64,000 nt of DNA from Flavobacterium chungbukense (GCF_020805785.1 NZ_JAJGZV010000001.1:682001-746000); one strand, 5' to 3'. Numbered from the stretch's first letter, positions 36,465 to 46,642 are shown. Numbers and translations: made by a program. Notes: a model not told the origin generated them from the sequence alone.

Positions 36465-37589
36465 ATGACGACATCAAGAAAAACAGCGTTTATTACTGGA
36501 GTAACAGGACAAGACGGGGCCTATTTAAGTGAATTCTTATTATCAAAAGGCTATATTGTACACGGACTTAAAAGACGTACTTCTTTATTTAATACAGATA
36601 GAATTGATCACTTATATCAAGATCCACATGAGGAGCAAAGAGATTTTATTTTGCATTATGGTGATATGACTGATAGTACGAATTTAATTCGTTTGATTCA
36701 GGAAATTCAACCAGATGAAATCTACAATCTAGCGGCAATGAGTCACGTTGCGGTATCTTTTGAAACTCCAGAATATACAGGAAATGCTGATGGATTAGGA
36801 ACGTTAAGAATTTTAGATGCTGTTCGTTTTCTTGGATTAGAAAAAAAGACCAGAATTTATCAGGCATCAACTTCAGAATTGTATGGAAAAGTACAAGAAG
36901 TACCACAAACAGAAAATACGCCATTTTATCCGCGTTCTCCTTACGCAGTTGCTAAAATGTACGCTTTTTGGATTACTGTAAATTACAGAGAAGCTTATGG
37001 AATATATGCTTGTAATGGTATTCTATTTAATCATGAGTCGCCTATTCGTGGAGAAACTTTCGTAACTCGTAAAATTACCAGAGCGACTTCAAGAATAGCT
37101 TTAGGATTGCAAGACAAATTATATTTAGGAAATTTAGATGCGCAACGCGATTGGGGACATGCCAAAGATTATGTGCGTATGATGTGGATGATTCTTCAGG
37201 CTGATGAACCTGAAGACTGGGTAATTGCAACAGGAAAAACTACTCCAGTACGTGAATTTGTGCGTATGAGTTTTGCTGAAGTAGGTATCGAAATAGAATT
37301 TACTGGAACCGGTGTTGATGAAAAAGGTATTGTGAAATATTGTAGTAATCCTGATTATCAACTTGAAATTGGTAAAGAAGTTTTAGCAGTAGATCCAAAA
37401 TATTTTAGACCTACAGAAGTAGATTTGTTAATTGGTGATCCTACAAAAGCTAGAACAAAATTAGGTTGGGAATGTCAATATGAATTATCTGATTTGGTAA
37501 AAGAAATGATGGAATCTGATTTGAAATTAATGAGAAAAGATCAATATTTAAAAGAGTCAGGTTATCAAATTCTGAATTACTTCGAATAA
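36465..37589 (+). CDS. gmd: GDP-mannose 4,6-dehydratase
   Basis: A 374-residue SDR with [19 protein letters not shown] at the N-terminus. [38 protein letters not shown], the catalytic [10 protein letters not shown] motif and [20 protein letters not shown] are all diagnostic. It converts GDP-mannose to GDP-4-keto-6-deoxymannose. Together with ManC and Fcl it completes GDP-L-fucose supply for the polysaccharide. A 98-base gap with a small hairpin (36429-36445) separates it from fcl. A strong stem-loop follows its stop. Confidence 0.96.
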   Translation: MTTSRKTAFITGVTGQDGAYLSEFLLSKGYIVHGLKRRTSLFNTDRIDHLYQDPHEEQRDFILHYGDMTDSTNLIRLIQEIQPDEIYNLAAMSHVAVSFETPEYTGNADGLGTLRILDAVRFLGLEKKTRIYQASTSELYGKVQEVPQTENTPFYPRSPYAVAKMYAFWITVNYREAYGIYACNGILFNHESPIRGETFVTRKITRATSRIALGLQDKLYLGNLDAQRDWGHAKDYVRMMWMILQADEPEDWVIATGKTTPVREFVRMSFAEVGIEIEFTGTGVDEKGIVKYCSNPDYQLEIGKEVLAVDPKYFRPTEVDLLIGDPTKARTKLGWECQYELSDLVKEMMESDLKLMRKDQYLKESGYQILNYFE

Positions 37590-37598
37590 AATATCATT

Positions 37599-37637
37599 AC
37601 AAAATACTATGGACTTAAAAGTGCTATAGTATTTTGT
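37599..37637 (+). terminator. Strong stem-loop after gmd, possible attenuator
   Basis: ACAAAATACTAT pairs perfectly with ATAGTATTTTGT (12 pairs). The inner part can pair further (ACTT with AAGT). It begins 10 bases after the gmd stop. The 3' side is U-rich but interrupted by G, so termination may be partial. It could separate the GDP-fucose genes from the assembly genes unless antitermination is active. Confidence 0.55.
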
Positions 37638-37827
37638 TTGTAAATTTTATCAAGCCATTAAAAGCTAATTCATTTATTAATAGTAATTAATGTAATTTTA
37701 GCCGAATAATGATTAACAAAAAAATCATTATTTTTTATAATTGATGAATTAAAAAAATGTTATTTTCAATTTGAAAATCGAACAAAGACGATTGTACTGT
37801 ATAATTGATTTAACTTAAAAAAATATT

Positions 37828-39120
37828 TTGATAAAACTCAAACAACATCCTAAATACGATACGATCGTTAGTTGGGGGAAATTAATATCTATTACTGGAA
37901 GTGCTCAAATTATTATACAGGCTGTAACTTTTGCCTCGGGTATTTTAATTATCCACTTGCTTTCGGTTAAAGAATATGCTTTTTACACTTTATGTAATAC
38001 CATGCTCGGAGCAATGATAGTTTTGTCTGACAGTGGTATCTCAACAGGAGTTATGTCGTTAGGAGGCGAATCATGGCAAGATAAAGAAAAGTTAGGAACA
38101 GTTTTAGCCACAGGTTTAGAATTAAGGCGCAAATATGCTTTGTTAAGCTTACTTGTAACAATTCCAATTTTATTTTATTTATTACTGCATAATGGCGCAA
38201 GTTGGTTGGTAGCATTTCTTATAACGCTTGCAATGATTCCGGCTTTTTATGCCGCTTTATCTGATTCATTATTAGAAATTGTTCCTAAATTGCATCAGAA
38301 AATCTATCCGTTGCAAAGAAACCAGATAGAAGTTGGTATCGTCAGATTGTTTCTGTCGGCTATTACAGTATTTTTTTTTCCATTGGCTTTTGTTGCCATT
38401 TTAGCGGGAGGAATACCAAGAATTATTGGAAACGTCCGATTGCGTAAAATTGTTTATGGTATAACTGGCGAAGAGAAAGAATCAGATCCAGAAATTAGAA
38501 GAAAAATAATTGACATTTCAAAAAGAACTTTACCATCAGTTATTTATTATTGCTTCTCGGGACAGATAAACATCTGGATCATTTCTTATTTCGGAAATAC
38601 AACTTCACTAGCTCAACTGGGAGCTCTAAGTAGAGTTGTGATGTTATTAAGCTTAATATCGGTCGTTTTTAGTGTTTTAATTGTACCAAGGTTTGCACGT
38701 CTAAAAAATGATTATTCGATTCTGATAGCTTTTTATACAAAAATGATTATCCTAATTGTTTTTATTTCTATTTTGGTAATCATTACACTGTGCTTTTTGT
38801 CTGAATATTTTTTATACATATTAGGGCATAAATATTTAGGGCTTGATAAAGAATTAATTCTAGTAATGATAGGAGGATGTATAAACATGATTATGGCTTC
38901 GGGACTATCTCTTTATATGAGCAAAGGCTGGGTAATGAAACACTACATTTCAGTAGGATTCAGCATCTTACCATTAATTGTTGGCTGTTTGATTTTTGAT
39001 ATATCAGATTTAGTTGGAGTACTATATTTTAATATTTTTGTTGCTATAACCGAAATGATTGTACATGTAGGTTATGGTTTTTATAGAATAAATCTTTTGA
39101 GAAATAAACAAGCGGAGTAA
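37828..39120 (+). CDS. Wzx-like polysaccharide flippase
   Basis: A 430-residue polytopic membrane protein with about 12 hydrophobic segments, such as IIIQAVTFASGILIIHLLSV, LVAFLITLAMIPAFYAALSD and ILIVFISILVIITLCFLSEY. The order and spacing fit the MOP/PST flippase superfamily. It would move the lipid-linked repeat unit across the inner membrane. The start is TTG at 37828; the first internal ATG is about 58 codons later and would delete the first membrane segment. The 238-base gap before it contains the strong stem-loop described separately. Confidence 0.82.
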   Translation: MIKLKQHPKYDTIVSWGKLISITGSAQIIIQAVTFASGILIIHLLSVKEYAFYTLCNTMLGAMIVLSDSGISTGVMSLGGESWQDKEKLGTVLATGLELRRKYALLSLLVTIPILFYLLLHNGASWLVAFLITLAMIPAFYAALSDSLLEIVPKLHQKIYPLQRNQIEVGIVRLFLSAITVFFFPLAFVAILAGGIPRIIGNVRLRKIVYGITGEEKESDPEIRRKIIDISKRTLPSVIYYCFSGQINIWIISYFGNTTSLAQLGALSRVVMLLSLISVVFSVLIVPRFARLKNDYSILIAFYTKMIILIVFISILVIITLCFLSEYFLYILGHKYLGLDKELILVMIGGCINMIMASGLSLYMSKGWVMKHYISVGFSILPLIVGCLIFDISDLVGVLYFNIFVAITEMIVHVGYGFYRINLLRNKQAE

Positions 39121-39270
39121 ATTGAAGTTTTAAAAAAGAATGTCATAATTTTATGAGTTTTGAAGATTTGATTACAGTTGCAGTTATTTCTGCAAAAAGA
39201 TAAAATTAGGACAGAAAATTTTTAAAGTACTGATCGAGATATCGATACCTTAATTTCAATAAACGCCATA

Positions 39271-39849
39271 ATGAAAATTAAATACTTAGTTAGTCAATCT
39301 CTTTTTGTTATCCGTTTTCGTTACATTAAAAAATTAGCAAGCTACCTACGCTGCAGTAAATTAAGACTTGTTGGTATGAAAATAGGAAAAAATACAGTTT
39401 TATCCCATTGTCATTTAACTTGGCCGCATCAGGTTCAATTAGGAAATAAGTGTTTAATAGAGCATGGTGTTTATTTTCATTATGATGGAATATATTCTGA
39501 AGGATCTTCAATAGTTATAGGTAACAATGTATTTGTCGGAAACCATACAGAATTTAATATTACAGCAAAAATTAACGTTGGAGATAATTGTCTAATCGCT
39601 TCTGGGTGTAAGTTTATTGATCACAATCACGGATTTAATTACAATGAATTAATTAATTCGCAGCTTTGTTCGGAAAAGCCAATTGATATTGAAGATGATG
39701 TTTGGATAGGTTGTAACGCCACCATTTTAAAAGGCGTAACTATCGGTAAAGGAGCTGTAGTTGGAGCTAAGTCACTTGTTAATAAATCAATACCGCCATT
39801 TGAAATCTGGGCAGGTATTCCAGCAAAAAAAATTGGAGAAAGGAAATAG
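39271..39849 (+). CDS. Hexapeptide-repeat acyltransferase
   Basis: A 192-residue left-handed beta-helix acyltransferase. Hexapeptide repeats run through GMKIGKNTVLSHCHLTWP, IVIGNNVFVGNHTEFNI and VWIGCNATILKGVTIGKGAV. A catalytic-type histidine lies in DHNHGF. The AGIPAKKIG ending is usual for this family. It would O-acetylate a sugar of the repeat unit or a lipid-linked intermediate. It lies 10 bases before a glycosyltransferase gene. Confidence 0.88.
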   Translation: MKIKYLVSQSLFVIRFRYIKKLASYLRCSKLRLVGMKIGKNTVLSHCHLTWPHQVQLGNKCLIEHGVYFHYDGIYSEGSSIVIGNNVFVGNHTEFNITAKINVGDNCLIASGCKFIDHNHGFNYNELINSQLCSEKPIDIEDDVWIGCNATILKGVTIGKGAVVGAKSLVNKSIPPFEIWAGIPAKKIGERK

Positions 39850-39858
39850 AAGTAAAGA

Positions 39859-40941
39859 ATGAAGATATTATTTATTTGCGGCTCTGCAGAACCAGGTAAA
39901 GACGGAGTTGGAGATTATACACGCCGATTAAGTGGAGAATTAATACGAATTGGACACGAAGTTCAGATCTTGTCATTATGCGATCATCAAGCTAATCAAT
40001 GTATTCGTGAAAAACAAGTGATAGAAAATACAACTATTTTGGCAAATAGAATTCCCATTCAAGAATCAGAAAGTCAACGTTTGTTGTTTACACAGGAAAC
40101 GTTAAATAAATTTCAGCCTGATTGGATTTCTTTACAATTTGTGCCTTATAGTTTTAATCCAAAAGGATTACCTTTTTGGATGCCTTCTTTTTTAAAAAAA
40201 ATAAAAGGAAATTATAACTGGCATATCATGTTCCACGAATTATGGCTGGCAATAGATGCAGAGTCTTCATTTAGACACAAATGTATTGGAAAATTACAGC
40301 AGTTTATAATACGAAAAGTAGCTAAAAGTGTTGATGCAAAAAATGTTACTACACAAAATAAATTATACCAATACTATTTACAATCGCATAAAATAAAAGC
40401 GGAAGTTTTACCAATTTGCGGCAATATACCTCTAACGGCTTTAGAAAAGAATATTTCGGCATTTACTCAATTTGTGTTGTTCGGTACAATTCATCATGGA
40501 GCTCCTTTTGAAGATTTTATTGACGATTTACTTAAGATTTCAAAGCAATTTGATAAACCCATAAAATTTGTTTTTATAGGTAAAAACGGCCCAGAGCTCG
40601 ATAGTTATACTACTATACTTGAAAGTAAAAATGTTGATTATGAAATTTTGGGCATACAATCTGAAAGTGTAATATCTCAAGTATTACTAGATAGTGATTA
40701 CGGAATATCCACAACACCTTATTTTCAGACTGAAAAAAGTGGAGTTTATGCAGCTTACAAAGAGCATCAACTCAATACAATCTCTGTGTCAAGAAATTGG
40801 ACTCCAACAAAAGGACATTATACAATACCGCAAATCATTAAGTTTGAAAAGAATAATTTAGAAATAAATGCAACGCCTGTTCAAGAAGTTAATGTTAATA
40901 ATATAGCAATGCAGTTTATAAATTCAATTTCCATATCATGA
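39859..40941 (+). CDS. Glycosyltransferase, GT-B fold, divergent
   Basis: A 360-residue protein. Its opening MKILFICGSAEPGKDGVGDY with TRRLSGELIRIGHEV is the nucleotide-sugar transferase start seen in GT4 enzymes that act in polysaccharide loci. The C-terminal half (FVLFGTIHHGAPFEDFI, FVFIGKNGPELDSY, SDYGISTTPYFQTEKSGVYA) keeps the GT-B fold. The usual E-x7-E signature is replaced by an EKSG-type sequence, so donor binding may differ. The stop overlaps the next start by four bases. Confidence 0.78.
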   Translation: MKILFICGSAEPGKDGVGDYTRRLSGELIRIGHEVQILSLCDHQANQCIREKQVIENTTILANRIPIQESESQRLLFTQETLNKFQPDWISLQFVPYSFNPKGLPFWMPSFLKKIKGNYNWHIMFHELWLAIDAESSFRHKCIGKLQQFIIRKVAKSVDAKNVTTQNKLYQYYLQSHKIKAEVLPICGNIPLTALEKNISAFTQFVLFGTIHHGAPFEDFIDDLLKISKQFDKPIKFVFIGKNGPELDSYTTILESKNVDYEILGIQSESVISQVLLDSDYGISTTPYFQTEKSGVYAAYKEHQLNTISVSRNWTPTKGHYTIPQIIKFEKNNLEINATPVQEVNVNNIAMQFINSISIS

Positions 40942-42179
40942 AATTAATAGTATCACATCCAACTTTAAATGCCAATTCAAAAAATTTGGTAAATGGATTA
41001 TTGAAAAACAAACAGCTTTTTAAATTATTTACTGCAATTGCAATATTTCCAGGTCAGTTATTGTACAAATTAGGTGATAATTCAAAATTGAAAGATTTAA
41101 AAAGAAGAAGTTTAAATAGCTCATGGCAATCTTACACGGAATCAAAATCATTTTTTGAATTTGGACGCTTGCTATCTTCAAAATTAAAATTACGTAATTT
41201 AACGAGACACGAAAAAGGCTTTTTTTGCATTGATAGAGTCTATGAAAAACATGATAATTGGGTAGCTAATAATTTAGTTAAAGCAAAAAAAAATGGTATA
41301 TCGGCTGTTTATGCCTATGAAGATGGAGCTTTAAGCACTTTTAAAAAAGCAAAACAATTAGGGCTTTATTGCATTTACGATTTGCCTATTGGTTACTGGA
41401 AAAGTGCTCGCGTATTAATGCAAAAAGAGTTTGATATCAATCCTCAATGGTCAAGTACGCTGACGGGTTTTAACGATTCGATAGATAAATTAAGTAAGAA
41501 AGATGAAGAATTGGCTTTGGCAGATATTATTTTTGTTGCTAGCAGTTTTACAAAAAAGTCATTGGAAGAATATCCTGGAGAATTACCCGAAATAAAAGTA
41601 GTTCCATACGGTTTTCCAGAAGTTCAAATTGAAAAGAAATACCAGAAACTTTCTAATCGTAAACTTAAAATTTTATTTATTGGCAGTTTATCGCAAAGAA
41701 AAGGACTTTCTTATCTATTTGAAGCTGTAAAAGAATTAGGTGACACAGTAGAATTAACAATTGTTGGACATAAATCGGTTGCAGATTGTGAAGAGCTAAA
41801 TTTGGCTTTAGAACAGCATAACTGGATTCCATCATTGTCACATGATGAGGTTTTGGCTTGTATGCAGGAGCATGATGTATTTGTGTTTCCTTCTCTTTTT
41901 GAAGGCTTTGGATTGGTAATTACAGAAGCAATGTCGCAAGGAGTTCCAGTTATTACAACAGATCGTACGGCAGGACCAGATTTGATAGAAGATGGAGTTG
42001 ATGGTTGGATTGTTCCTGCAGGATCTTCAATAGCGATTAAAGAGGTTTTAGATAAAATATTGGAAACACCAGAAATATTAGAGCAATTTGGGCTTGCAGC
42101 TCAAAACAAAGCCCGTCGTAGACCATGGTCGGTTTATGGTCAAGAAATGGCCGATGCACTTTCTTCATTTAGGGATTAA
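40938..42179 (+). CDS. Glycosyltransferase family 4
   Basis: A 413-residue retaining GT-B transferase. The C-terminal donor domain is clear: KILFIGSLSQRKGLSYLFEA, then VFVFPSLFEGFGLVITEAMS with the E-x7-E motif, then GVPVITTDRTAGPDLIEDG. The N-terminal acceptor half (about 1-230) is variable, as usual. A donor cannot be named. It overlaps the preceding transferase gene by four bases, so the two are coupled and likely add neighbouring sugars. Confidence 0.9.
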   Translation: MKLIVSHPTLNANSKNLVNGLLKNKQLFKLFTAIAIFPGQLLYKLGDNSKLKDLKRRSLNSSWQSYTESKSFFEFGRLLSSKLKLRNLTRHEKGFFCIDRVYEKHDNWVANNLVKAKKNGISAVYAYEDGALSTFKKAKQLGLYCIYDLPIGYWKSARVLMQKEFDINPQWSSTLTGFNDSIDKLSKKDEELALADIIFVASSFTKKSLEEYPGELPEIKVVPYGFPEVQIEKKYQKLSNRKLKILFIGSLSQRKGLSYLFEAVKELGDTVELTIVGHKSVADCEELNLALEQHNWIPSLSHDEVLACMQEHDVFVFPSLFEGFGLVITEAMSQGVPVITTDRTAGPDLIEDGVDGWIVPAGSSIAIKEVLDKILETPEILEQFGLAAQNKARRRPWSVYGQEMADALSSFRD

Positions 42180-42195
42180 AAAATAAATAAAATTA

Positions 42196-43500
42196 ATGAA
42201 TACAGCAGCAGTAGTAGAAGAAGAATTAATTCCAAATTATAATCCAATTAAAACGGCTATTTGGCTCTATTTTTTCCTTTGGATTTTTGAAGGAGCTTTG
42301 CGTAAATGGATTCTCCCTAGCTTAGCTACACCCTTGTTAATTGTAAGAGATCCAATTGCTATTTATTTAATATATAAAGCTATCAGCTTAAAAGTTAAGT
42401 TCTTAAACGGATATGTCGTTTTAGGTTTTATCATTACGATGTTATCATTTATAATTACACTTACTTTTGGCCATGCAAATTTATTTGTGGGCTTGTACGG
42501 TGCTAGAATAATGTTGCTTCATTTTCCATTAATTTTTATAATTGGAGAGGTATTTAATAAAGAAGATATTCTAAAAATGGGAAAAGCTTTCTTGTGGATT
42601 AATATCTTGATGTCTCTAATTGTTTATTTTCAATTTATTAGTCCACAGACCGCTTATATCAATGTAGGACTTGGAGGTGAAGGAAGTGCGGGTTTTTCGG
42701 GTGCTTTAGGATATAGCCGCCCATCAGGAACTTACTCGTTTATTACTGGTTTGACATTTTTTTATGTCGCAGTGTCTGTTTACATTTTCTATTTCTGGCT
42801 ATCAAAAGAAAAATGTTCTAAGATTTTATTAATTGCAAGTACAGCAGCTTTAATTTTTGCATTGCCTCTTACAATTAGCCGTGGTACAGTAATGGGAGTT
42901 TTAGTTGTTGGTTTTTTTGCGATAATTGGAGCAAGTACAGGTATTAAGCAAGTTCTGAAAATTCTTTTAATTGTTTTACTTTTTGTCGGTTTGGTCTTAA
43001 TTCTTAATGCTACAACATCTATTTTTAGTGTAGGTACAGAAGTTTTTTTAACACGTGTAGATAATGCAAATGAAGGCGGAACTATTAAGGATTCTATATT
43101 TATGAGGATGTACGACAATTTTAAAGATCCTATTGTCGACTTATTAAAGAAACCGCTATTCTTAGGCAATTTAGGAATGGGTACAAATGCAGGAGCTCAA
43201 ATGCTTGCAGGTAATAGAAACTTTTTAATATCAGAAGGAGAGTTAGGTCGTTTGGCTGGAGAACAAGGTTTAATTTTAGGAGCATTACTTATCGGATTAC
43301 GAATGGTTTTGTCTATCAAATTACTGATTAGTTCTGTAAAACTTCCTAGTCAGGATAAACTTCTACCAGTAATTTTTTGTGGTACTGCTGTCTTGGCAAT
43401 TGCTCAAGGACAATGGGCGCAACCTAGTATTTTAGGATCTGCTGTAATAGTATCAGGGCTTTTGATAGCCAGTATGAATATGAACAAGAAAATAGAATAA
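42196..43500 (+). CDS. Wzy-like O-antigen/exopolysaccharide polymerase
   Basis: A 434-residue membrane protein with about 11 hydrophobic segments and a large non-membrane loop near residues 275-360 (TEVFLTRVDNANEGGTIKD, MGTNAGAQMLAGNRNFLIS). This is the layout of the O-antigen ligase/polymerase superfamily. In a locus with a flippase and a Wzc it is best read as the polymerase that joins repeat units in the periplasm. A ligase role is possible. Its stop abuts the next gene directly. Confidence 0.8.
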   Translation: MNTAAVVEEELIPNYNPIKTAIWLYFFLWIFEGALRKWILPSLATPLLIVRDPIAIYLIYKAISLKVKFLNGYVVLGFIITMLSFIITLTFGHANLFVGLYGARIMLLHFPLIFIIGEVFNKEDILKMGKAFLWINILMSLIVYFQFISPQTAYINVGLGGEGSAGFSGALGYSRPSGTYSFITGLTFFYVAVSVYIFYFWLSKEKCSKILLIASTAALIFALPLTISRGTVMGVLVVGFFAIIGASTGIKQVLKILLIVLLFVGLVLILNATTSIFSVGTEVFLTRVDNANEGGTIKDSIFMRMYDNFKDPIVDLLKKPLFLGNLGMGTNAGAQMLAGNRNFLISEGELGRLAGEQGLILGALLIGLRMVLSIKLLISSVKLPSQDKLLPVIFCGTAVLAIAQGQWAQPSILGSAVIVSGLLIASMNMNKKIE

Positions 43501-44673
43501 ATGAAAATCGTACTTTTTACACATCCTTCTTTTTTACCGCATCAAAGCATGCCGCGTTTTGCTAAAATGATTAAGGATGGAATGTTGGAGAAAGGACATG
43601 AATTGACAATATGGACTCCTCAACCTTTTTTCTTCAAACTTTCTTTTAATAGATCATTTTTGCAAAAATGGTTTGGTTACTTAGATCAATATATAATTTT
43701 TCCAATTACAGTAAAAGCAAAATTGCTTAGTTCTAATAAAGATACTTTATTTGTATTTGCAGACAATGCTTTAGGACCTTGGGTTCCGTTAGTTAAAAAA
43801 AGATATCACGTTGTGCACTGTCATGATTTTTTAGCACAGCAATCAGCATCTGGTATTTTAACAGAAAATAAGATTGGTGTGACTGGAAAATACTATCAAA
43901 AATTTATTCGTTGGGGATATAAAAAAGGCGAAAATTTTGTCAGCATTTCTTATAAGACTCAAAATGATTTACATTCTTTTTTAGATAAAACACCAAAAAT
44001 TTCACAAGTTGTTTATAATGGGTTAAATCAAAATTTTGAATCGATAGAAGATAAAAACGAATTACGTCAAACACTTTCTAAAAAGTATAAGATTGATTTA
44101 TCTAATGGATATATTCTTCATGTAGGAGGAAATGCATTTTATAAAAATAAATTAGGAGTGCTTGAAATTTATGACCAATGGAAAACCGATTTTACAGGAA
44201 ATATTCCTTTAATTTTAGTTGGGGAATTTCCTTCTGATCAATTGATTATTTTTAAAGAGAAGTCTAAAGCTTCAAAATCAATATATTTTATAACAGATAC
44301 AGACGATTTACAATTACGTCAGTTTTATCAAGGCGCAACGGTTATGTTATTTCCTTCTTTATATGAAGGTTTCGGATGGCCGATTGTAGAAGCAATGGCA
44401 TCTGGAAGTTTAGTAATTACTACTGGAGAAAATCCAATGAAAGAAGTAGCAGGCAATGCTGGTTTTTATATTCCAAAGAAAAATTTTGATTCGCAAGAAT
44501 TAATAAAATGGAAAACTGTAGCTGCAAAAGAATTGGAAAGAATATTAAAACTAACTCCTCAAGAGTATAAAGAAGCTGTAGAAAAATCAATTTCTCGATC
44601 AAAAGAATTTTCAGCTCAAAGTTTCGTCGATTCGATCGAAAAAGTATACCAACAAATTTTAATAAGCAAATGA
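43501..44673 (+). CDS. Glycosyltransferase family 4
   Basis: A 390-residue GT-B transferase that starts on the base after the polymerase stop. The acceptor half includes HVVHCHDFLAQQSASG. The donor half has YILHVGGNAFYKNKLGVLEI and VMLFPSLYEGFGWPIVEAMA with E-x7-E. GSLVITTGENPMKEVAGNAG then follows the family pattern. It overlaps the next transferase by four bases. Sugar specificity is not readable from the sequence. Confidence 0.9.
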   Translation: MKIVLFTHPSFLPHQSMPRFAKMIKDGMLEKGHELTIWTPQPFFFKLSFNRSFLQKWFGYLDQYIIFPITVKAKLLSSNKDTLFVFADNALGPWVPLVKKRYHVVHCHDFLAQQSASGILTENKIGVTGKYYQKFIRWGYKKGENFVSISYKTQNDLHSFLDKTPKISQVVYNGLNQNFESIEDKNELRQTLSKKYKIDLSNGYILHVGGNAFYKNKLGVLEIYDQWKTDFTGNIPLILVGEFPSDQLIIFKEKSKASKSIYFITDTDDLQLRQFYQGATVMLFPSLYEGFGWPIVEAMASGSLVITTGENPMKEVAGNAGFYIPKKNFDSQELIKWKTVAAKELERILKLTPQEYKEAVEKSISRSKEFSAQSFVDSIEKVYQQILISK

Positions 44674-45752
44674 AAGTAATTCATTTTATAGATAGTATAG
44701 ATAAGACGGCTGGTGGTACAACAGAATACATGCGATTATTGAGTAATGAACTAAAATCTACTACTGAATTATTAATTGCAACTGGGATTTCAAACTCGCC
44801 GATAGTTATTGATGGTGTTAAGGTCAAGTTTTTTGATACTAAGGTTTTACGTTGGTTTAGTCTTTTGAATGAATTTAGATATTTTCTTAAAAAGGAAAAT
44901 CCTGAAATTGTACATATAAATGGTATTTGGAGTCCACAAAACTGGGGTTTTCAAAAAGCCGCGCAAGAATTGGGTATTCCAGTAGTTTTGTCTCCGCACG
45001 GAATGTTGGAACCTTGGATTTTAGCCAATAATCCATGGAAGAAAAAAATAGGCCTTTTTTTATATCAAAACAAAGCGATTAAAAATGCTGAACATTTGCA
45101 CGCTACTGCTGTGATGGAGCAAGAAAGCATTAGAAATTTAGGTTACAAAAATAATCTTACCATTATACCTAACGGAATAGACATAAGTGAAGCTAAAAAG
45201 AAAAAGGAATCTTACGGAAGTAAAAAGGTAATATTCTTATCGAGAATTCATCCTAAAAAAGGAATTGAATTATTATTAGAAGCTTGGCGTGTAACGAATA
45301 CCCAAAGTTGGTCTTTAGAAATTGCGGGCAATGGCGATGAAAATTATATACAAAGATTGAAAGAAAGTGCCAGCGATATTAGCAATGTACATTTTGTAGG
45401 TGCAAAATATGGCGATGAAAAGTGGAATTTTTTACGATCTGCTGATGTAATGGTATTGCCAACGCATAGCGAAAATTTTGGTATAGTGGTGGCCGAAGCT
45501 CTTGCGGTAGGTCTACCAGTAATTACGACTAAAGGCACACCTTGGGACGATTTAAATTCGCATAACTGTGGCTGGTGGATCGACCTGTCTGTAGAAAATT
45601 TAAGCCAAACTTTGACTGCCGTAATTTCAAAAAAATCTCCCGAATTAAAAGAGTTGGGAGAAAATGGAATAAATTTGATTGAAAATAAATACAATATAAA
45701 GCAGATCGGAATTGATATTAAAAGTTTATACGAGAAGATTTTAAATAATTAA
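44670..45752 (+). CDS. Glycosyltransferase family 4
   Basis: A 360-residue GT4 enzyme. The N-terminal half has DKTAGGTTEYMRLLSNELK and VHINGIWSPQNWGFQKAA, then VVLSPHGMLEPWILANNPW, a segment common in WcaI/WcaL-like transferases. The donor half has KVIFLSRIHPKKGIELLLEA and VMVLPTHSENFGIVVAEALA, where E-x7-E is intact. It is followed eight bases later by the WcaF-like acetyltransferase gene, a frequent pairing in colanic-acid-like loci. Confidence 0.9.
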   Translation: MKVIHFIDSIDKTAGGTTEYMRLLSNELKSTTELLIATGISNSPIVIDGVKVKFFDTKVLRWFSLLNEFRYFLKKENPEIVHINGIWSPQNWGFQKAAQELGIPVVLSPHGMLEPWILANNPWKKKIGLFLYQNKAIKNAEHLHATAVMEQESIRNLGYKNNLTIIPNGIDISEAKKKKESYGSKKVIFLSRIHPKKGIELLLEAWRVTNTQSWSLEIAGNGDENYIQRLKESASDISNVHFVGAKYGDEKWNFLRSADVMVLPTHSENFGIVVAEALAVGLPVITTKGTPWDDLNSHNCGWWIDLSVENLSQTLTAVISKKSPELKELGENGINLIENKYNIKQIGIDIKSLYEKILNN

Positions 45753-45759
45753 GATTATT

Positions 45760-46302
45760 ATGCCAGTATCACTTAAAACATTTAGAACAAATAATTTTGA
45801 CAAAGGAAGAGGAAGATTAGTTCAGTTTATTTGGATTTTCGTTAATGCTCTTTTTTTAAAAAACTCTTGGTTTGTTTTTATGCGATTCAAAATTTTTTTG
45901 TTGCGATCTTTTGGTGCTGAAATAGGACAAGGCACTGTCATTAAAAATAATGTAAATATCAAATTTCCATGGAAACTCGTTTTAGGAAATGACGTTTGGC
46001 TTGGAGAAGGAGTTTGGATCGATAATTTAGATAAAGTAACTATAGGCAATGATGTGTGTATATCCCAAGGTGCTTTACTTTTAACAGGAAATCATGATTA
46101 CAGATCTTCATCTTTTGATTATAGAAACGAATTAATCACTATTGAAAATGGAGTTTGGATTGGAGCAAAATCAGTTGTTTGTCCTGGAGTTGTATGCGGA
46201 GAGGAATCAATTTTAACCGTAGGTTCAATCGCAACTAAAAACTTAAAACCTTTCGGTATTTACCAGGGTAATCCTGCTGTTCTGATAAGAGAAAGATATT
46301 AA
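45760..46302 (+). CDS. wcaF: WcaF-like exopolysaccharide acetyltransferase
   Basis: A 180-residue hexapeptide acetyltransferase that matches the WcaF pattern. It has the N-terminal RGRLVQFIWIFVNALFLKNS, RSFGAEIGQGTVIKNNVNIK and FPWKLVLGNDVWLGEGVWI, then LLTGNHDYRSSSFDY with the putative catalytic histidine, and the YQGNPAVLIRERY ending. It would transfer acetyl from acetyl-CoA to a fucose or other sugar in the repeat unit. It is the last gene before a 453-base gap, so it probably ends the first part of the operon. Confidence 0.88.
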   Translation: MPVSLKTFRTNNFDKGRGRLVQFIWIFVNALFLKNSWFVFMRFKIFLLRSFGAEIGQGTVIKNNVNIKFPWKLVLGNDVWLGEGVWIDNLDKVTIGNDVCISQGALLLTGNHDYRSSSFDYRNELITIENGVWIGAKSVVCPGVVCGEESILTVGSIATKNLKPFGIYQGNPAVLIRERY

Positions 46303-46571
46303 TATTTTTCTTTACTACTAAAAACATATTTAATTAAAGTTTAGAATCTAAATAGATTTTAAAGTCGCATTTGTGCGCGCATATATTAAATAAATACAAT
46401 TAGCCTCCTATCTATTTTCTTTGGCAAAAAATAAACATAATTGTTAGAAAACTAAATATTAGATAAGATTTTAGTTTCTACAATTAGATATTCTAGAATT
46501 CTATTCACCTACAAATAGAAGAATTATTTTACAAAAACCACCATTATTTAGTTAACTGTTTTTTCCTCAAT

Positions 46572-46586
46572 TTCCTTATTTAGGAA
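46572..46586. promoter_or_regulatory. CCTTATTAAGG-like palindrome, copy 3
   Basis: TTCCTTATTTAGGAA forms a 5+5+5 inverted repeat (TTCCT/AGGAA). It differs from the other two copies by one base in the right half-site but keeps the outer symmetry, followed by AAGT and ATTTA-like sequence as at copy 1. Confidence 0.35.
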
Positions 46587-46642
46587 GTCGATTTAAGCAA
46601 GCGAAAGTTTAAAGTTTAATTTTTTGTGCTTTTAACGAGTAT

